A DNA stretch of 58,856 nucleotides, taken from contig JAEWJH010000008.1 of NCBI GenBank assembly GCA_023386635.1, forward strand, positions 1 to 58,856. The letters are read 5' to 3'. Below, piece after piece: positions 1 through 8,525 of this stretch. Numbering within the stretch: position 1 is the stretch's first letter; every line of letters starts with the position of its first letter. The stretch is from Pseudomonadota bacterium (GTDB lineage: Bacteria > Pseudomonadota > Alphaproteobacteria > Rhizobiales > Xanthobacteraceae). The notes beneath the pieces were generated by a model. It made no database searches. It saw only the letters and a program-made list of their open reading frames with translations, and was not told the origin of the DNA. The position numbers and the translations under genes are program-made.

Positions 1-2
1 TC

Positions 3-173
3 ACCGTGCCGCTGTGCCGGACACACCATCGTCAGCTTCATGACAGCGGCAACGAAATTGCTTGGTGGATCGACATGGACATTGATCCGTTACCGATCGC
101 GCACGATCTCTGGGCGGAGTCGACAGGAGCACAGCGCCACCAAAAGGCGGAAACGGCGAGTGAGAAGAACTGA
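3..173 (+). CDS. C-terminal fragment of an HNH-like protein (5' end outside window)
   Basis: An open frame enters from the left edge and ends at a TGA that overlaps the ATG of the next gene (TGATG). The 56 visible residues contain VPLCRTHHRQLH, a Cys-x2-His-His-x3-His arrangement typical of the metal-binding end of HNH-like nuclease or phage-associated proteins, followed by AWWIDMDIDPLPIAHDLW. This kind of tail is familiar from rhizobial proteins near integrases and phage remnants, but the catalytic part lies outside the window, so the function is inferred. The translational overlap suggests co-expression with the next gene. Confidence 0.6.
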   Translation, partial: TVPLCRTHHRQLHDSGNEIAWWIDMDIDPLPIAHDLWAESTGAQRHQKAETASEKN

Positions 174-706
174 TGGCATCGCCCCGTCAAATTGCGGCTA
201 ACCGTAGGAACGCGAAGCAGAGCACCGGTCCAAGAACCCTTGCGGGAAAAATGCGCTCGCGTTCCAACGCACTTAAACATGGCATGACCGCGACGGTTAT
301 CAATGGCATCGAGGATCCCGACGAATATCGCTCGTTTCAATCGCGAATCCGCCGCCACTATCTCTCGCAGGGGCCAGCGGATGAGGAGTTGATCGGCCGA
401 CTCTGCTCGTTGCTCTGGCGGTTACGGCGATCGACTGCGATCGAAAACGGACTGCTATCCATCCACGTACCATCCCCGCTTCCGCCCGAGCTCACCCTCG
501 TTCCAAACGGCGATCAGCTCATCGTTGTCGAGAAACACGGCAGTCGCGAGGAGCGCGCCAAGGCCGACATCGCGGAAACATTCATCAGATTATCGAACCG
601 CAGCGGTCCAGTATTCGATCGACTGCAGCGATACGAAATCACGCTCTGGAGACAGGTCGCGCAAATTATTCACATCTTAAAGCAGGGAGAAACACAACCT
701 GAATAA
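173..706 (+). CDS. Small conserved protein with N-terminal 'RQIAANRRNAxxSTGPRT' motif
   Basis: The 177-residue protein begins with a basic motif RQIAANRRNAKQSTGPRT followed by AGKMRSRSNALKHGM. This N-terminus is recognisable in many uncharacterised bacterial proteins of phage-like or island regions, where its role is unknown; the basic stretch could bind nucleic acid. The rest is predicted mixed helical with no catalytic motif that I recognise. It starts at an ATG overlapping the stop of the HNH-like gene. Codon use is less GC-biased than in the LPS genes downstream, which fits an acquired segment. No function is assigned. Confidence 0.7.
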   Translation: MASPRQIAANRRNAKQSTGPRTLAGKMRSRSNALKHGMTATVINGIEDPDEYRSFQSRIRRHYLSQGPADEELIGRLCSLLWRLRRSTAIENGLLSIHVPSPLPPELTLVPNGDQLIVVEKHGSREERAKADIAETFIRLSNRSGPVFDRLQRYEITLWRQVAQIIHILKQGETQPE

Positions 707-1394
707 TGTTGTCGGCTCCGACACTAATTTTCCTCTCAAAAGCTTACCTTTGTCGCCACCCGGCCAACAGTCTATACTTCAGCACACCTGCGAACTGGAT
801 TAGCATTACTTTACAATGCGACACTTCGAATTCGTCGCGCCTGGGGCGTTTAAGGACAGAACACTTATATAGGCAGTTTGACCAGCATCAATTTCACTCG
901 CTCAACTTCGCTTTGCCGCGAGCAGTTCGTCACCACGAAAGAACCCAAACTCTATTTTCGACCGAATGAATGGTCGTTCCGGAGTTTGTGACCCCTATCG
1001 GTTGCTCTGCATAGCGGCCTGACCGCGACAGCTTCAAAGTCCCTTGTTGGATGTTCACGCTGCTACCGGGATTTGATGTAATCGCATCCGGGGGACGTTT
1101 CATTGGCGACAATCCGATCGAATGCTGCAATTCGTCGCATTCTGCTTCGGTAGGCGCCTTCCAATTAGACGGACGCACCGCATAAGGATTGACACCCAAA
1201 CACTCTATCTATCAGCTTTACTTTCTTTGGGTCTTTCAACGCATTTTGGGCTGCTACCTCCGCACGCCGAATAATTCGGCATCAGATTTCGCATAAGCAA
1301 CCATCGAATTGCCGCAAGAAATATAGTCGCTAGAAAAAATCGTTTGAACACACCATCAGAATCCGATTTATTGACGGATGAATTTTCAGGGCGA
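707..1394. other. AT-richer intergenic stretch without a supported gene
   Basis: About 690 bases lie between the small conserved gene and the minus-strand secreted protein. Short open frames exist on both strands, but none has a convincing ribosome-binding site, family motif or the codon bias of the neighbouring genes. I see no clear terminator hairpin, tRNA or repeat. It most resembles degraded accessory DNA. Confidence 0.5.
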
Positions 1395-1817
1395 TCAATA
1401 CTGTTTGTCTTTACAAACGGCCCGTTCGATTGCTCCCATCATTGATCGCGGCGCGATATTCGTCGATGTTGATGGGAAGAACGTGATAACCTTCCCGTGG
1501 CAAGTAAACCGAAATTCGAACAGATCATCGTCCGGCCCAAGAACGATAACATCGACCATATCGACTTGGATTCCGATTGGCTTATAGCCGTCAACAGCGC
1601 TTCCCCTGGCGTTTGGGTCGGTCCCAAACGGGTGCTGAATCGACTTCATGTCGATGCGAAAGATCGACCCCACATCAGATTCGATTTCGAACCACTCCGG
1701 GACGTGGCCGCGTATTTTATTATTGTTATAATATTTTCCATAATATTGGGCCGAAGCTGGAAGCGTTATGACAGCCGCGCCAATTATTCCCGCCATAAGA
1801 TTTTTGAAAAGTAGCAT
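1395..1817 (-). CDS. Small secreted hypothetical protein
   Basis: The 140-residue protein starts MLLFKNLMAGIIGAAVITL and continues PASAQYYG, a clear Sec signal peptide with a likely cut after ASA. The mature part has tyrosine- and asparagine-rich residues (YYGKYYNNNK), then a mixed domain with one FTCHGK and one VCKDKQY cysteine near the end, which could form a disulfide. The family resembles short rhizobial periplasmic proteins of unknown function. It stands alone between two gene-free stretches. The start fits because the signal peptide begins at residue 1. Confidence 0.65.
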   Translation of the reverse strand: MLLFKNLMAGIIGAAVITLPASAQYYGKYYNNNKIRGHVPEWFEIESDVGSIFRIDMKSIQHPFGTDPNARGSAVDGYKPIGIQVDMVDVIVLGPDDDLFEFRFTCHGKVITFFPSTSTNIAPRSMMGAIERAVCKDKQY

Positions 1818-2321
1818 TACACCGCTCCCCCGCCTGGTGATCGGGGAGTTGAGAAGCCTCGGTTAGGAGAGCCGCATGCGCCTTTGGGCTTTCGCCTTGG
1901 ACATACGCACATGCCTCCCCGACCATAAAGATCGAGGAGTGCTTCACGGCGCACTTCAGGCCGCCAACCGAGGGGTTCTCACGCCCCAGAACGGTCTTTC
2001 CGTTCCAGAAACGACAATATCAATCCAACGTCGGGAGTAAAGAACAACCAGACTAAAATCGGATGGTTCGAACCGGCGGTTGGTGCTTCCAAGAGGTCGG
2101 CGTATGCCAAATTGGCAAATTGCGAAACGAAGCCAAATCAGCACAAAAGCCCCCATGCTCTTTTTTCAAGGCTGCAAGTCTCAGCCCCTATCATGGTCCA
2201 AGCTAGAGCGAATGCGGACGTAACGTGAGCTAGATGAACGGAATCGTCGAGCGAAAGATCAGCTAGAACACCAAGTAGCCCGCTGGCTTGCGAGCGCTCC
2301 ACAATCGAGACGACTTTCCGT
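1818..2321. other. Gene-free accessory stretch
   Basis: About 500 bases of moderate GC with no supported gene. A minus-strand frame at 1726-1947 overlaps the start of the secreted-protein gene in another frame and has no recognisable feature. No hairpin with a T tract was found, so nothing regulatory is called here. Confidence 0.45.
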
Positions 2322-2477
2322 ATGAAAAAGCGTCAGCCAAAATCTTTCAGTCGACTTGAAGTGATCAATCGCTTCGAAAAACTCGTAAAAACAGTTCTGA
2401 GAACGCCCGCCGCTCCCATTAAAGGACGGCGCATCAGAAAAATCCTGTCAAAGATCAAAAATGGCAAAGTGCGATAA
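2322..2477 (+). CDS. Short, very basic 51-residue peptide
   Basis: An ATG at 2322 opens a 51-codon frame ending TAA. The peptide begins MKKRQPKSFSRLEV and ends RRIRKILSKIKNGKVR, with roughly a third Lys or Arg and an amphipathic helical middle. It is tail-to-tail with the zinc-ribbon transposase protein 13 bases away. It could be a small nucleic-acid-binding protein or an antitoxin-like peptide; no family is recognised, and it may not be translated. Confidence 0.35.
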   Translation: MKKRQPKSFSRLEVINRFEKLVKTVLRTPAAPIKGRRIRKILSKIKNGKVR

Positions 2478-2490
2478 TCAGTCTTTCGGC

Positions 2491-2994
2491 TTACCGCTGT
2501 TTCGGTTTCCAAATCCCCGGGTATATCGCCGAGCGTATCGGCTGATCTGTCTCAGCTGGGAGAACCGGCTGAGAAGGGCGAACCTTGCGCCGCTCACCTT
2601 TAGGCTTAGCAGGGAGCCGACTACGTTGTTTTACCTCTAACAGACGATCCGCCAGATACCAGGCTGATTTGTAACCGATGGCTAATTCCTGCTGGAGATA
2701 CTCGGCAGTCAGCTTGTCACGGGATCCTGCTGCAAGCCATAGCGCGGCGAGCCACTTATCGATCGAAATGTGACTCCGTTCCATCAGCGTCCCGGATAGG
2801 ACTGTGAAGTCCTTCCGACACCGCGGCCGTGCGCAGCGATAGAACCCGAGCTTCGCCTTGTTTGTGTACGCCTTTGCAAAACGGCAGTACGGGCAAACCG
2901 GACCATCTGGCCAGCGCCGCGCCTCTAGCCAAGGCCTGCTGGCCTTAGCATAGGCAATGAAATTTGGGGTGCCATAAGGCGACTGCACGAGCAT
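2491..2994 (-). CDS. IS1595-type zinc-ribbon/HTH transposase protein lacking the catalytic domain
   Basis: From an ATG at 2994, preceded by GGGAG six bases upstream, the 167-residue product carries a zinc ribbon CPYC...CARPRC (about residues 31-55) followed by KDFTVLSGTLMERSHI and a helical region LTAEYLQQELAIGYKSAW. This is the N-terminal half of IS1595-family transposases. The DDE/DDN catalytic domain that normally follows is absent; the protein ends with a basic tail. It is either a truncated transposase or a domesticated DNA-binding remnant. An in-frame extension to 3096 exists but has no motif. I see no terminal inverted repeats, so the IS borders are unknown. Confidence 0.7.
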   Translation of the reverse strand: MLVQSPYGTPNFIAYAKASRPWLEARRWPDGPVCPYCRFAKAYTNKAKLGFYRCARPRCRKDFTVLSGTLMERSHISIDKWLAALWLAAGSRDKLTAEYLQQELAIGYKSAWYLADRLLEVKQRSRLPAKPKGERRKVRPSQPVLPAETDQPIRSAIYPGIWKPKQR

Positions 2995-3270
2995 AGAAAG
3001 CTCCCAAAAGCGCTGTCTGAATAAACACTCAATTCGTGTGGAGTCAAAGACAGAGCCGCGGGAAGACCGGCGCGTTTGAAAAGCGGGGATCATCAAACGT
3101 TGATTTGCGGAGAATCAAGCCAGAAAATCCTTTATTATGGGCCGTTTTTGAACCGAACTAGGCAACCTCCGTTTTTTTGAATAATCAAACCGTTGGGGCA
3201 TTTTTGGACTTTGAATCGTGATATTGAGTGCCCGCCATCAGCGCCAACTTTCTCGAAATTTGAAGATTTT

Positions 3271-4065
3271 ATGCCCACCATCACCGCCTATATCATCGCC
3301 TACAACGAAGCCGAGAAGATCGACGCCGCGGTGTCGAGCGTGCTCTGGGCCGACGAGATCGTCGTGGCCGATTCCGGCAGCACGGACGGCACGGCAGAGC
3401 GCGCCACCGCGCTCGGCGCGCGGGTGGTGCAGATCCCGTTCCAGGGCTTCGGCGACCTGCGCAACAAGGCTATCGCGCAATGCACAGGCGACTGGATCTT
3501 CAGCCTCGATTCGGACGAACGGTGCACCGCTCCCGTGCGCGACGAGATCCTGGCGCTGATCGCCGGCCATCCGCCAAACGACGTCTATCGCGTGCCGCGT
3601 CGCAGTTTCATGATGGGCCGCTGGATCAAAGGTTCCGGCTGGTACCCGAACTTCCGCCAGCCGCAGCTCTTTAAAAACGGCGCGATGCGCTACACGCTCG
3701 AGCCGGTGCACGAGGGTTACGAAAACCTGAGCGGCAAGCCGATCGGCGTGCTGCAGAATGCGATCTGGCAGTTCCCGTTCCGCAATCTCGAGGAGGTCAT
3801 ACACAAGATGAACCGCTACTCCTCGCTCGGCGTGCCGAAGATCGCGCACAAGAAGGTGTCGATGGCGAGCGCCTTCGGCCACGGCCTGTGGTCGTTCATC
3901 AAGCACTACATCTTCAAGAAGGGCTTCGTCGACGGCTGGGCCGGCTTCGTCATCGCTTTCGGTAATTTCGAGGGCACGTTCTACCGCTACGCCAAGCGCT
4001 ACGAGCAGACTCAGAACTGGCAGCCGCCGCAGAGCGAACCGCTGCGGCGGGAGACGAAGTCCTAG
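3271..4065 (+). CDS. Family 2 glycosyltransferase of LPS core synthesis (WaaE/KdtX-like)
   Basis: The 264-residue protein has the GT-A start YIIAYNEAEKI, the nucleotide-binding motif VVADSGSTDGT (about residues 30-40) and a metal-binding DSDE in FSLDSDERC. This layout matches the WaaE/KdtX group of lipopolysaccharide core glucosyltransferases, which add a sugar to heptose I on the inner face of the membrane. The ATG at 3271 is preferred to the longer frame from 3193, because the added residues show no conservation and the motif normally sits within ten residues of the start. It lies next to the heptose genes and overlaps the convergent FkbM gene by four bases. Confidence 0.85.
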   Translation: MPTITAYIIAYNEAEKIDAAVSSVLWADEIVVADSGSTDGTAERATALGARVVQIPFQGFGDLRNKAIAQCTGDWIFSLDSDERCTAPVRDEILALIAGHPPNDVYRVPRRSFMMGRWIKGSGWYPNFRQPQLFKNGAMRYTLEPVHEGYENLSGKPIGVLQNAIWQFPFRNLEEVIHKMNRYSSLGVPKIAHKKVSMASAFGHGLWSFIKHYIFKKGFVDGWAGFVIAFGNFEGTFYRYAKRYEQTQNWQPPQSEPLRRETKS

Positions 4066-4757
4066 CCTTTCCGCATTGCGCGCAATGCATTGCGGATGAT
4101 GCGGAACGGCAGCGCGAGATAATATTTGCGCACGATTTCCCAACGGTCGCCGGAGGCGATGCGCTGCGGCGCGTCCTCGGGCACGTACCAGCCATTGTTC
4201 TCGTAGCGGCGGATCAGCCGATAGCCCATCGCCCGCACGGCCCGGTGCCTGGCGAGATTCTCGACGTGATCCTCCAGCAGGATCAGCCGCGGCCGCCAGC
4301 GTCGCGCGTCGAAGCCGGAAAGCACTTCGAGCTCATGGCCTTCCACATCGATCGAGAGAAAATCGAAACCCGGCTCCGCGCCGCCTTCCGCCAGCACGCG
4401 GTCGAGCGTGCGCACCGGCACGGCGATCGTCCCATCCGGCACCGTCCCCGGCGCCATCCGCTCGCGGTTGAGCGACGACAGCGGCCCGGCCACATGCAAG
4501 GTGAGCGTATCGCCATCATGCGCGGGGCTTGAGCATGCCACCGCGAACACCTTGGCGCGGCGGTTCGCGCGCAGCGCATCGGCGAGGTCAGGCTGCGGCT
4601 CGATGAGCAGACCGGTCCAGCCGCTCTGTTCGAGATGATAAGTCTGCGAGCGCGCATGCGGATCGTTGGCGCCGACCTCGACGAAGAAGCCGGGCGTGTC
4701 GCCAAAGAACCGACGGATCAGTTCCTGCTCTTCATTAGGCGGAAATGCGCGGGCCAC
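4062..4757 (-). CDS. FkbM-family SAM-dependent methyltransferase
   Basis: The 231-residue protein has the FkbM features: FFVEVGANDPHARSQT (SAM-binding loop), WTGLLIEPQPDLADAL, and FDFLSIDVEGHELEVLSGF near the middle. These enzymes methylate hydroxyl groups of sugars or polyketides. Its place directly downstream of hldE, on the same strand and 21 bases away, suggests O-methylation of an LPS or O-antigen sugar; that substrate is inferred. The last four bases overlap the convergent glycosyltransferase. Confidence 0.8.
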   Translation of the reverse strand: MARAFPPNEEQELIRRFFGDTPGFFVEVGANDPHARSQTYHLEQSGWTGLLIEPQPDLADALRANRRAKVFAVACSSPAHDGDTLTLHVAGPLSSLNRERMAPGTVPDGTIAVPVRTLDRVLAEGGAEPGFDFLSIDVEGHELEVLSGFDARRWRPRLILLEDHVENLARHRAVRAMGYRLIRRYENNGWYVPEDAPQRIASGDRWEIVRKYYLALPFRIIRNALRAMRKG

Positions 4758-4778
4758 GGTCTGCTTTCGTCTGCTTGG

Positions 4779-6260
4779 CTACTTGATCTTGTCGCCGTTG
4801 ACCCGCGTGCGCTCGACGATGCGCGTCGTCGATTGGCCGGGCACCAGTTCGATCAGTACGACCTCGCCGCCATTCTTGCGCACGACATCGCCGCCGACCA
4901 CTTCGTCTTCCTTGTAGTCGGCGCCTTTGACCAGCACCGTCGGGCGCACGCGCTCGATCAGTTTCAGCGGCGTGTCCTCGTCGAACACGACGACGAGATC
5001 GACCGCCTCCAACGCCGCCAGCACCTCGGCGCGCGATTGCGCGTCCTGCACCGGCCGGCCCTGCCCTTTGAGCCGCGTCACCGAAGCATCGCCGTTCAAG
5101 CCGACGATCAACCGGTCGCAGGCGCCGCGCGCGCCGGCGAGGATTTTCACATGCCCCGGATGCAGCAGATCGAAGCAGCCGTTGGTGAAGCCGATGCGCA
5201 GGCCCGCGCGCCGCCAGTCCGCCAGCCGCTCGTCGATCAGCGACCAGTCGAAGATGATCTTCTCCTCGGCGGCCAGCGTGGACGCCGGCAGGATGCGCGA
5301 GCGCAACTCCGCGACCGTCGCGGTCGCCGTGCCGCGCTTGCCGACCACCACCGACGCGGCGGCGTTGGCCGCGCGCATCGCCGCCTCGAAATCCGCCTTC
5401 ATGGCGAGCATCAGAGCGAGCACCGCCACCACCGTGTCGCCGGCGCCGGACACGTCGCGAATGCGCACCGGATAGGCCGGCACATGCACCGGCGCGGCCT
5501 TGTCGGTCACCAGCGTCATGCCCGCTTCGCTGCGCGTCACCAGCACCGCGCGCGTCGCCACCGCCTGCATCAGCGATGCGGCGGCCGTAGCGACATCGCC
5601 GTCCGTGATCGCAGCCATGCGCGTCGCGTCGGCAAGCTCCTTGCGGTTCGGCTTGATCAGCGTCGCGCCGGCGTAAATGGAATAGTCCTTGGCCTTGGGA
5701 TCGACGATCACCGGCTTGCCGGCTTTGTTGGCGGCGTCGATCACGGCGCGGATCAGGCCCGGCGTCAGCGCGCCCTTGGCGTAATCCGACAACACCACCG
5801 CGCCAACCTTCGGCAGCACGTTGAGCGCCAGCTCGATCAGCTTGCGCTCGTTCGCGGGCGCGACCGGCTGCGCCATCTCCCAGTCGGCGCGCAGCAGATG
5901 CGTCGAATGATGCTCCGACACGAAGCGCACCTTGCGCGTGGTCGGGCGCGTCGCATCGATCACAAGATGCGCTTCGATCTTCTTCTCGCCGTTGAGCGTT
6001 GCCGTCACCATCTGGCCGCCCTCGTCGTCACCGACGACGCCGACGAAGATGCAGCGCGCGCCGAGCGCGGCGATGTTGCGCGCGACATTCCCGGCGCCGC
6101 CGATCACAGTCTCGGTACGGTTGACCGCGATCACCGGCGTCGGCGCCTCGGGCGAGATGCGCGACACGTCGCCATAGACGAATTCGTCGAGCATCAAGTC
6201 GCCGACCACCAGGACAGTCTGCCGTCCCAGCGCCGACAAGTGTTTTTCGAAATCGAACAT
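4779..6260 (-). CDS. hldE: Bifunctional heptose-7-phosphate kinase / heptose-1-phosphate adenylyltransferase
   Basis: The 493-residue protein joins a PfkB-type kinase (residues about 1-320, with VLVVGDLMLDEFVYG near the start and DVSGAGDTV as the catalytic motif) to a nucleotidyltransferase (residues about 350-490, with FTNGCFDLLHPGHVKIL holding the HxGH signature). It converts D-glycero-D-manno-heptose 7-phosphate to the 1,7-bisphosphate and later makes ADP-heptose. The start at 6260 (MFDFEKHLSAL) overlaps the hldD stop by one base pair (ATGA), so translation is coupled. The longer frame to 6545 only overlaps hldD. Length matches HldE (about 480 residues). Confidence 0.95.
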   Translation of the reverse strand: MFDFEKHLSALGRQTVLVVGDLMLDEFVYGDVSRISPEAPTPVIAVNRTETVIGGAGNVARNIAALGARCIFVGVVGDDEGGQMVTATLNGEKKIEAHLVIDATRPTTRKVRFVSEHHSTHLLRADWEMAQPVAPANERKLIELALNVLPKVGAVVLSDYAKGALTPGLIRAVIDAANKAGKPVIVDPKAKDYSIYAGATLIKPNRKELADATRMAAITDGDVATAAASLMQAVATRAVLVTRSEAGMTLVTDKAAPVHVPAYPVRIRDVSGAGDTVVAVLALMLAMKADFEAAMRAANAAASVVVGKRGTATATVAELRSRILPASTLAAEEKIIFDWSLIDERLADWRRAGLRIGFTNGCFDLLHPGHVKILAGARGACDRLIVGLNGDASVTRLKGQGRPVQDAQSRAEVLAALEAVDLVVVFDEDTPLKLIERVRPTVLVKGADYKEDEVVGGDVVRKNGGEVVLIELVPGQSTTRIVERTRVNGDKIK

Positions 6261-7246
6261 CAGCGATACCGGTCGGTGCGGTCGAGATACCGGGTGACGT
6301 AGCGCGCGACTGTATCCTCCAGCGGCTGGAAGCCGCCGTTGTAACCGGCGCGGCGCAGGTTCTCCGCGCTCGCCTGCGTGAAGTACTGATACTGATCGCG
6401 GATCGACACCGGCATGTCGACATATTCGATATTCGGCGCGCGGCCGAGCGCCGCAAACATCGCGGTGATCATCTCGCGGAAGCTGCGCGCCTGCCCGGTG
6501 CCGACATTGAAGAGCCCCGACACCGAAGGCGTCTTGAGCAGCCACTGCACCACCGCCACCGCGTCTTCCACATAGATGAAGTCGCGGCGCTGATCGCCAT
6601 CGGCGATGCCGTCACGATGCGACTTGAACAGCCGCACCGGCTCGCCCGATTTTGCGCTGTCGAACACCTTGGCGAGCACGCTCGCCATCGGACCCTTGTG
6701 ATATTCGTTCGGCCCGAACACGTTGAAGAACTTCAGCCCGGCCCATTGCGGCGGCAGCGGCTGCTTCTTCACCACGCGATCGACCAGCGCGAGATCGAAC
6801 AGGCTCTTGCTCCAGCCGTAGAGATTGAGCGGCCGCAGCTTGCGCAGCGCCTCGAGCGACCAGTCGTCGACGAAGCCCTGCTCGCCCTCGCCATAGGTGG
6901 CCGCCGACGACGCATAGATAAACGGCGTGCGGTTTTCCGTGCACCAGTCGAGCAGCCGAAGCGACAACCGGAAATTGTTTTCGATCACCTCATCGGCATC
7001 GTCCGCCGTGGTCGAGGAGATCGCGCCCATATGGATCACGGCGTCGAGCTTGCGGCCGTCGAGCCAGGACATCAGCGCCGCGGGCGGCACCACATCGGCA
7101 AGCTGGCGCTTCGCCAGGTTGCGCCAGCGCGAGTCCGCGCCTTTGCCGAGCCGGTCGTTGACGACCACATCGGTCCGGCCGGCCTCGTTCAGGCTGGCGA
7201 CGATATTCGAGCCGATGAACCCGGCGCCGCCGGTGACGAGCAACAT
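6260..7246 (-). CDS. hldD: ADP-L-glycero-D-manno-heptose 6-epimerase
   Basis: The 328-residue extended SDR protein starts MLLVTGGAGFIGSN, with the glycine-rich NADP loop, and has FIYASSAATYGEG and the catalytic YGWSKS tyrosine/lysine pair. KFFNVFGPNEYHKG is characteristic of HldD (RfaD). It epimerises ADP-D,D-heptose to ADP-L,D-heptose, the donor for WaaC and WaaF. It is the first gene of the minus-strand hldD-hldE-fkbM run and diverges from waaF across 135 bases that should hold both promoters. Confidence 0.95.
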   Translation of the reverse strand: MLLVTGGAGFIGSNIVASLNEAGRTDVVVNDRLGKGADSRWRNLAKRQLADVVPPAALMSWLDGRKLDAVIHMGAISSTTADDADEVIENNFRLSLRLLDWCTENRTPFIYASSAATYGEGEQGFVDDWSLEALRKLRPLNLYGWSKSLFDLALVDRVVKKQPLPPQWAGLKFFNVFGPNEYHKGPMASVLAKVFDSAKSGEPVRLFKSHRDGIADGDQRRDFIYVEDAVAVVQWLLKTPSVSGLFNVGTGQARSFREMITAMFAALGRAPNIEYVDMPVSIRDQYQYFTQASAENLRRAGYNGGFQPLEDTVARYVTRYLDRTDRYR

Positions 7247-7381
7247 GCGCTATCCTTTGTCCGAAATCCTTTGCCTAAGACTTGCCGAATGCGCAACGGT
7301 CCGGCAGGTGTGCGGTGAACGGTCATCCCCGGCCAAATGGCGGTTACGGCCTATAGTAAAGAATCTCAGTTCAACTCATCA

Positions 7382-8437
7382 ATGAATTTAAGTTCGAACC
7401 TATCCACGCCTCCCCCGGTTCTGCTGATCTCCTACGTGTGGATCGGCGATTTCATCCGCGCGCATTCCATCGTGAAACTGTTGCGCCAGCAGCAGCCGAA
7501 CCGGCCGGTGGACATGGTGTCGAGCACATTGTGCGCGCCGCTGGCGGATTATATGCCGGGCCTGCGGCAAGCCATTGTCTGGGACCTGCCGCGACGCCGC
7601 CTGGCGCTTGGCCGCCACCGGGCGCTGGCAGCGCGGCTGCGGCAAGAGCACTACGGCCAGGCCATCGTCATGCTGCGCACCTGGAAGTCGGCGCTGGCGC
7701 CGGCGCTGGCCGGCATTCCGGTCCGCACCGGCTTTTTCGGCGAGGCGCGGCTCGGCCTGCTCAACGACATCCGCCCTGGCGAGCGGCAGGTGCCGCGCAT
7801 GATCGACCAGATGGGCGCGCTCGCGTTACCGAAAGGCGCGCCGCTGCCGGCCGGCTGGCCGCTGCCGGAATTGATCGTCCCGCAGGCCGAGATCGACGCC
7901 TGGCGCGCGCGCAACGGCCTCGCCGATGCGTCGCGGCCGGTGATCGCCTTCGCCCCCGGCGCGGTCGGCGCCGGCAAGGCCTGGCCGCCGGAGCACTATG
8001 CCGCGCTCGCCAAGGCGCTCACCGATGCCGGCGCGTCGGTCTGGGTGCTCGGCAGCCCGGCGGAAAGCGCCGACGCGGAACGGATCGCCGCCACCGGCGG
8101 GCCACGGGTGAAAAACCTCACGGGCACTGATTTGCGCGATGCCGTGCTGGCGCTCGCCGCCGCCGACGCTGCCGTCACCAACGATTCCGGGCTGATGCAT
8201 GTCGCCGCGGCGATCGGCACGCCAACCGTCGCGATCTTCGGCCCGACCAGCCCGTGGCACTGGAAGCCGCTCAATCCCGTCGCCGCGATCCTCGAACCTC
8301 CGGGTGACGACGCGGCGCGCGAGCGCGCGCGGCAGGAGGGCAATCCCGCCGTTGCCCACCGGCGCACCGCCGACGTCACGCCCGCGCGCGTCTACGACGC
8401 GGTGCGCGGATTGCGGCATATCTGGCCGCAATCCTGA
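7382..8437 (+). CDS. waaF: ADP-heptose:LPS heptosyltransferase II
   Basis: The 351-residue GT9 protein begins after the ATG at 7382 with PPVLLISYVWIGDFIRAH and carries VIAFAPGAVGAGKAWPPEHY (the ADP-heptose site) and AVTNDSGLMHVAAAIGTPTV, the conserved D-S-G-x2-H loop. It transfers heptose to heptose I of the inner core on the cytoplasmic membrane face. The ATG at 7382 is chosen over 7337 because the extra 15 residues are not typical of the family. The APGAxxGxAKxWP pattern fits WaaF better than WaaC. Confidence 0.9.
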   Translation: MNLSSNLSTPPPVLLISYVWIGDFIRAHSIVKLLRQQQPNRPVDMVSSTLCAPLADYMPGLRQAIVWDLPRRRLALGRHRALAARLRQEHYGQAIVMLRTWKSALAPALAGIPVRTGFFGEARLGLLNDIRPGERQVPRMIDQMGALALPKGAPLPAGWPLPELIVPQAEIDAWRARNGLADASRPVIAFAPGAVGAGKAWPPEHYAALAKALTDAGASVWVLGSPAESADAERIAATGGPRVKNLTGTDLRDAVLALAAADAAVTNDSGLMHVAAAIGTPTVAIFGPTSPWHWKPLNPVAAILEPPGDDAARERARQEGNPAVAHRRTADVTPARVYDAVRGLRHIWPQS

Positions 8438-8525
8438 TGGGCCAAAAGCGTGAGCGACCTGCCGTTGACTCTTGCTGCCGCTATTCGCGACTGTGTCGCC
8501 GCCTATTTTGATCGGGGAATGTTTC

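Noticed and set aside
930..1199. 89-residue minus-strand open frame
   Set aside because: No ribosome site, no recognised motif and composition like random DNA.
1726..1947. 73-residue minus-strand open frame upstream of the secreted-protein gene
   Set aside because: Overlaps the signal-peptide coding region in another frame and has no distinguishing feature.
4635..6302. 555-residue plus-strand open frame
   Set aside because: Lies entirely opposite hldE/fkbM; Arg/His-rich composition is typical of a shadow frame.
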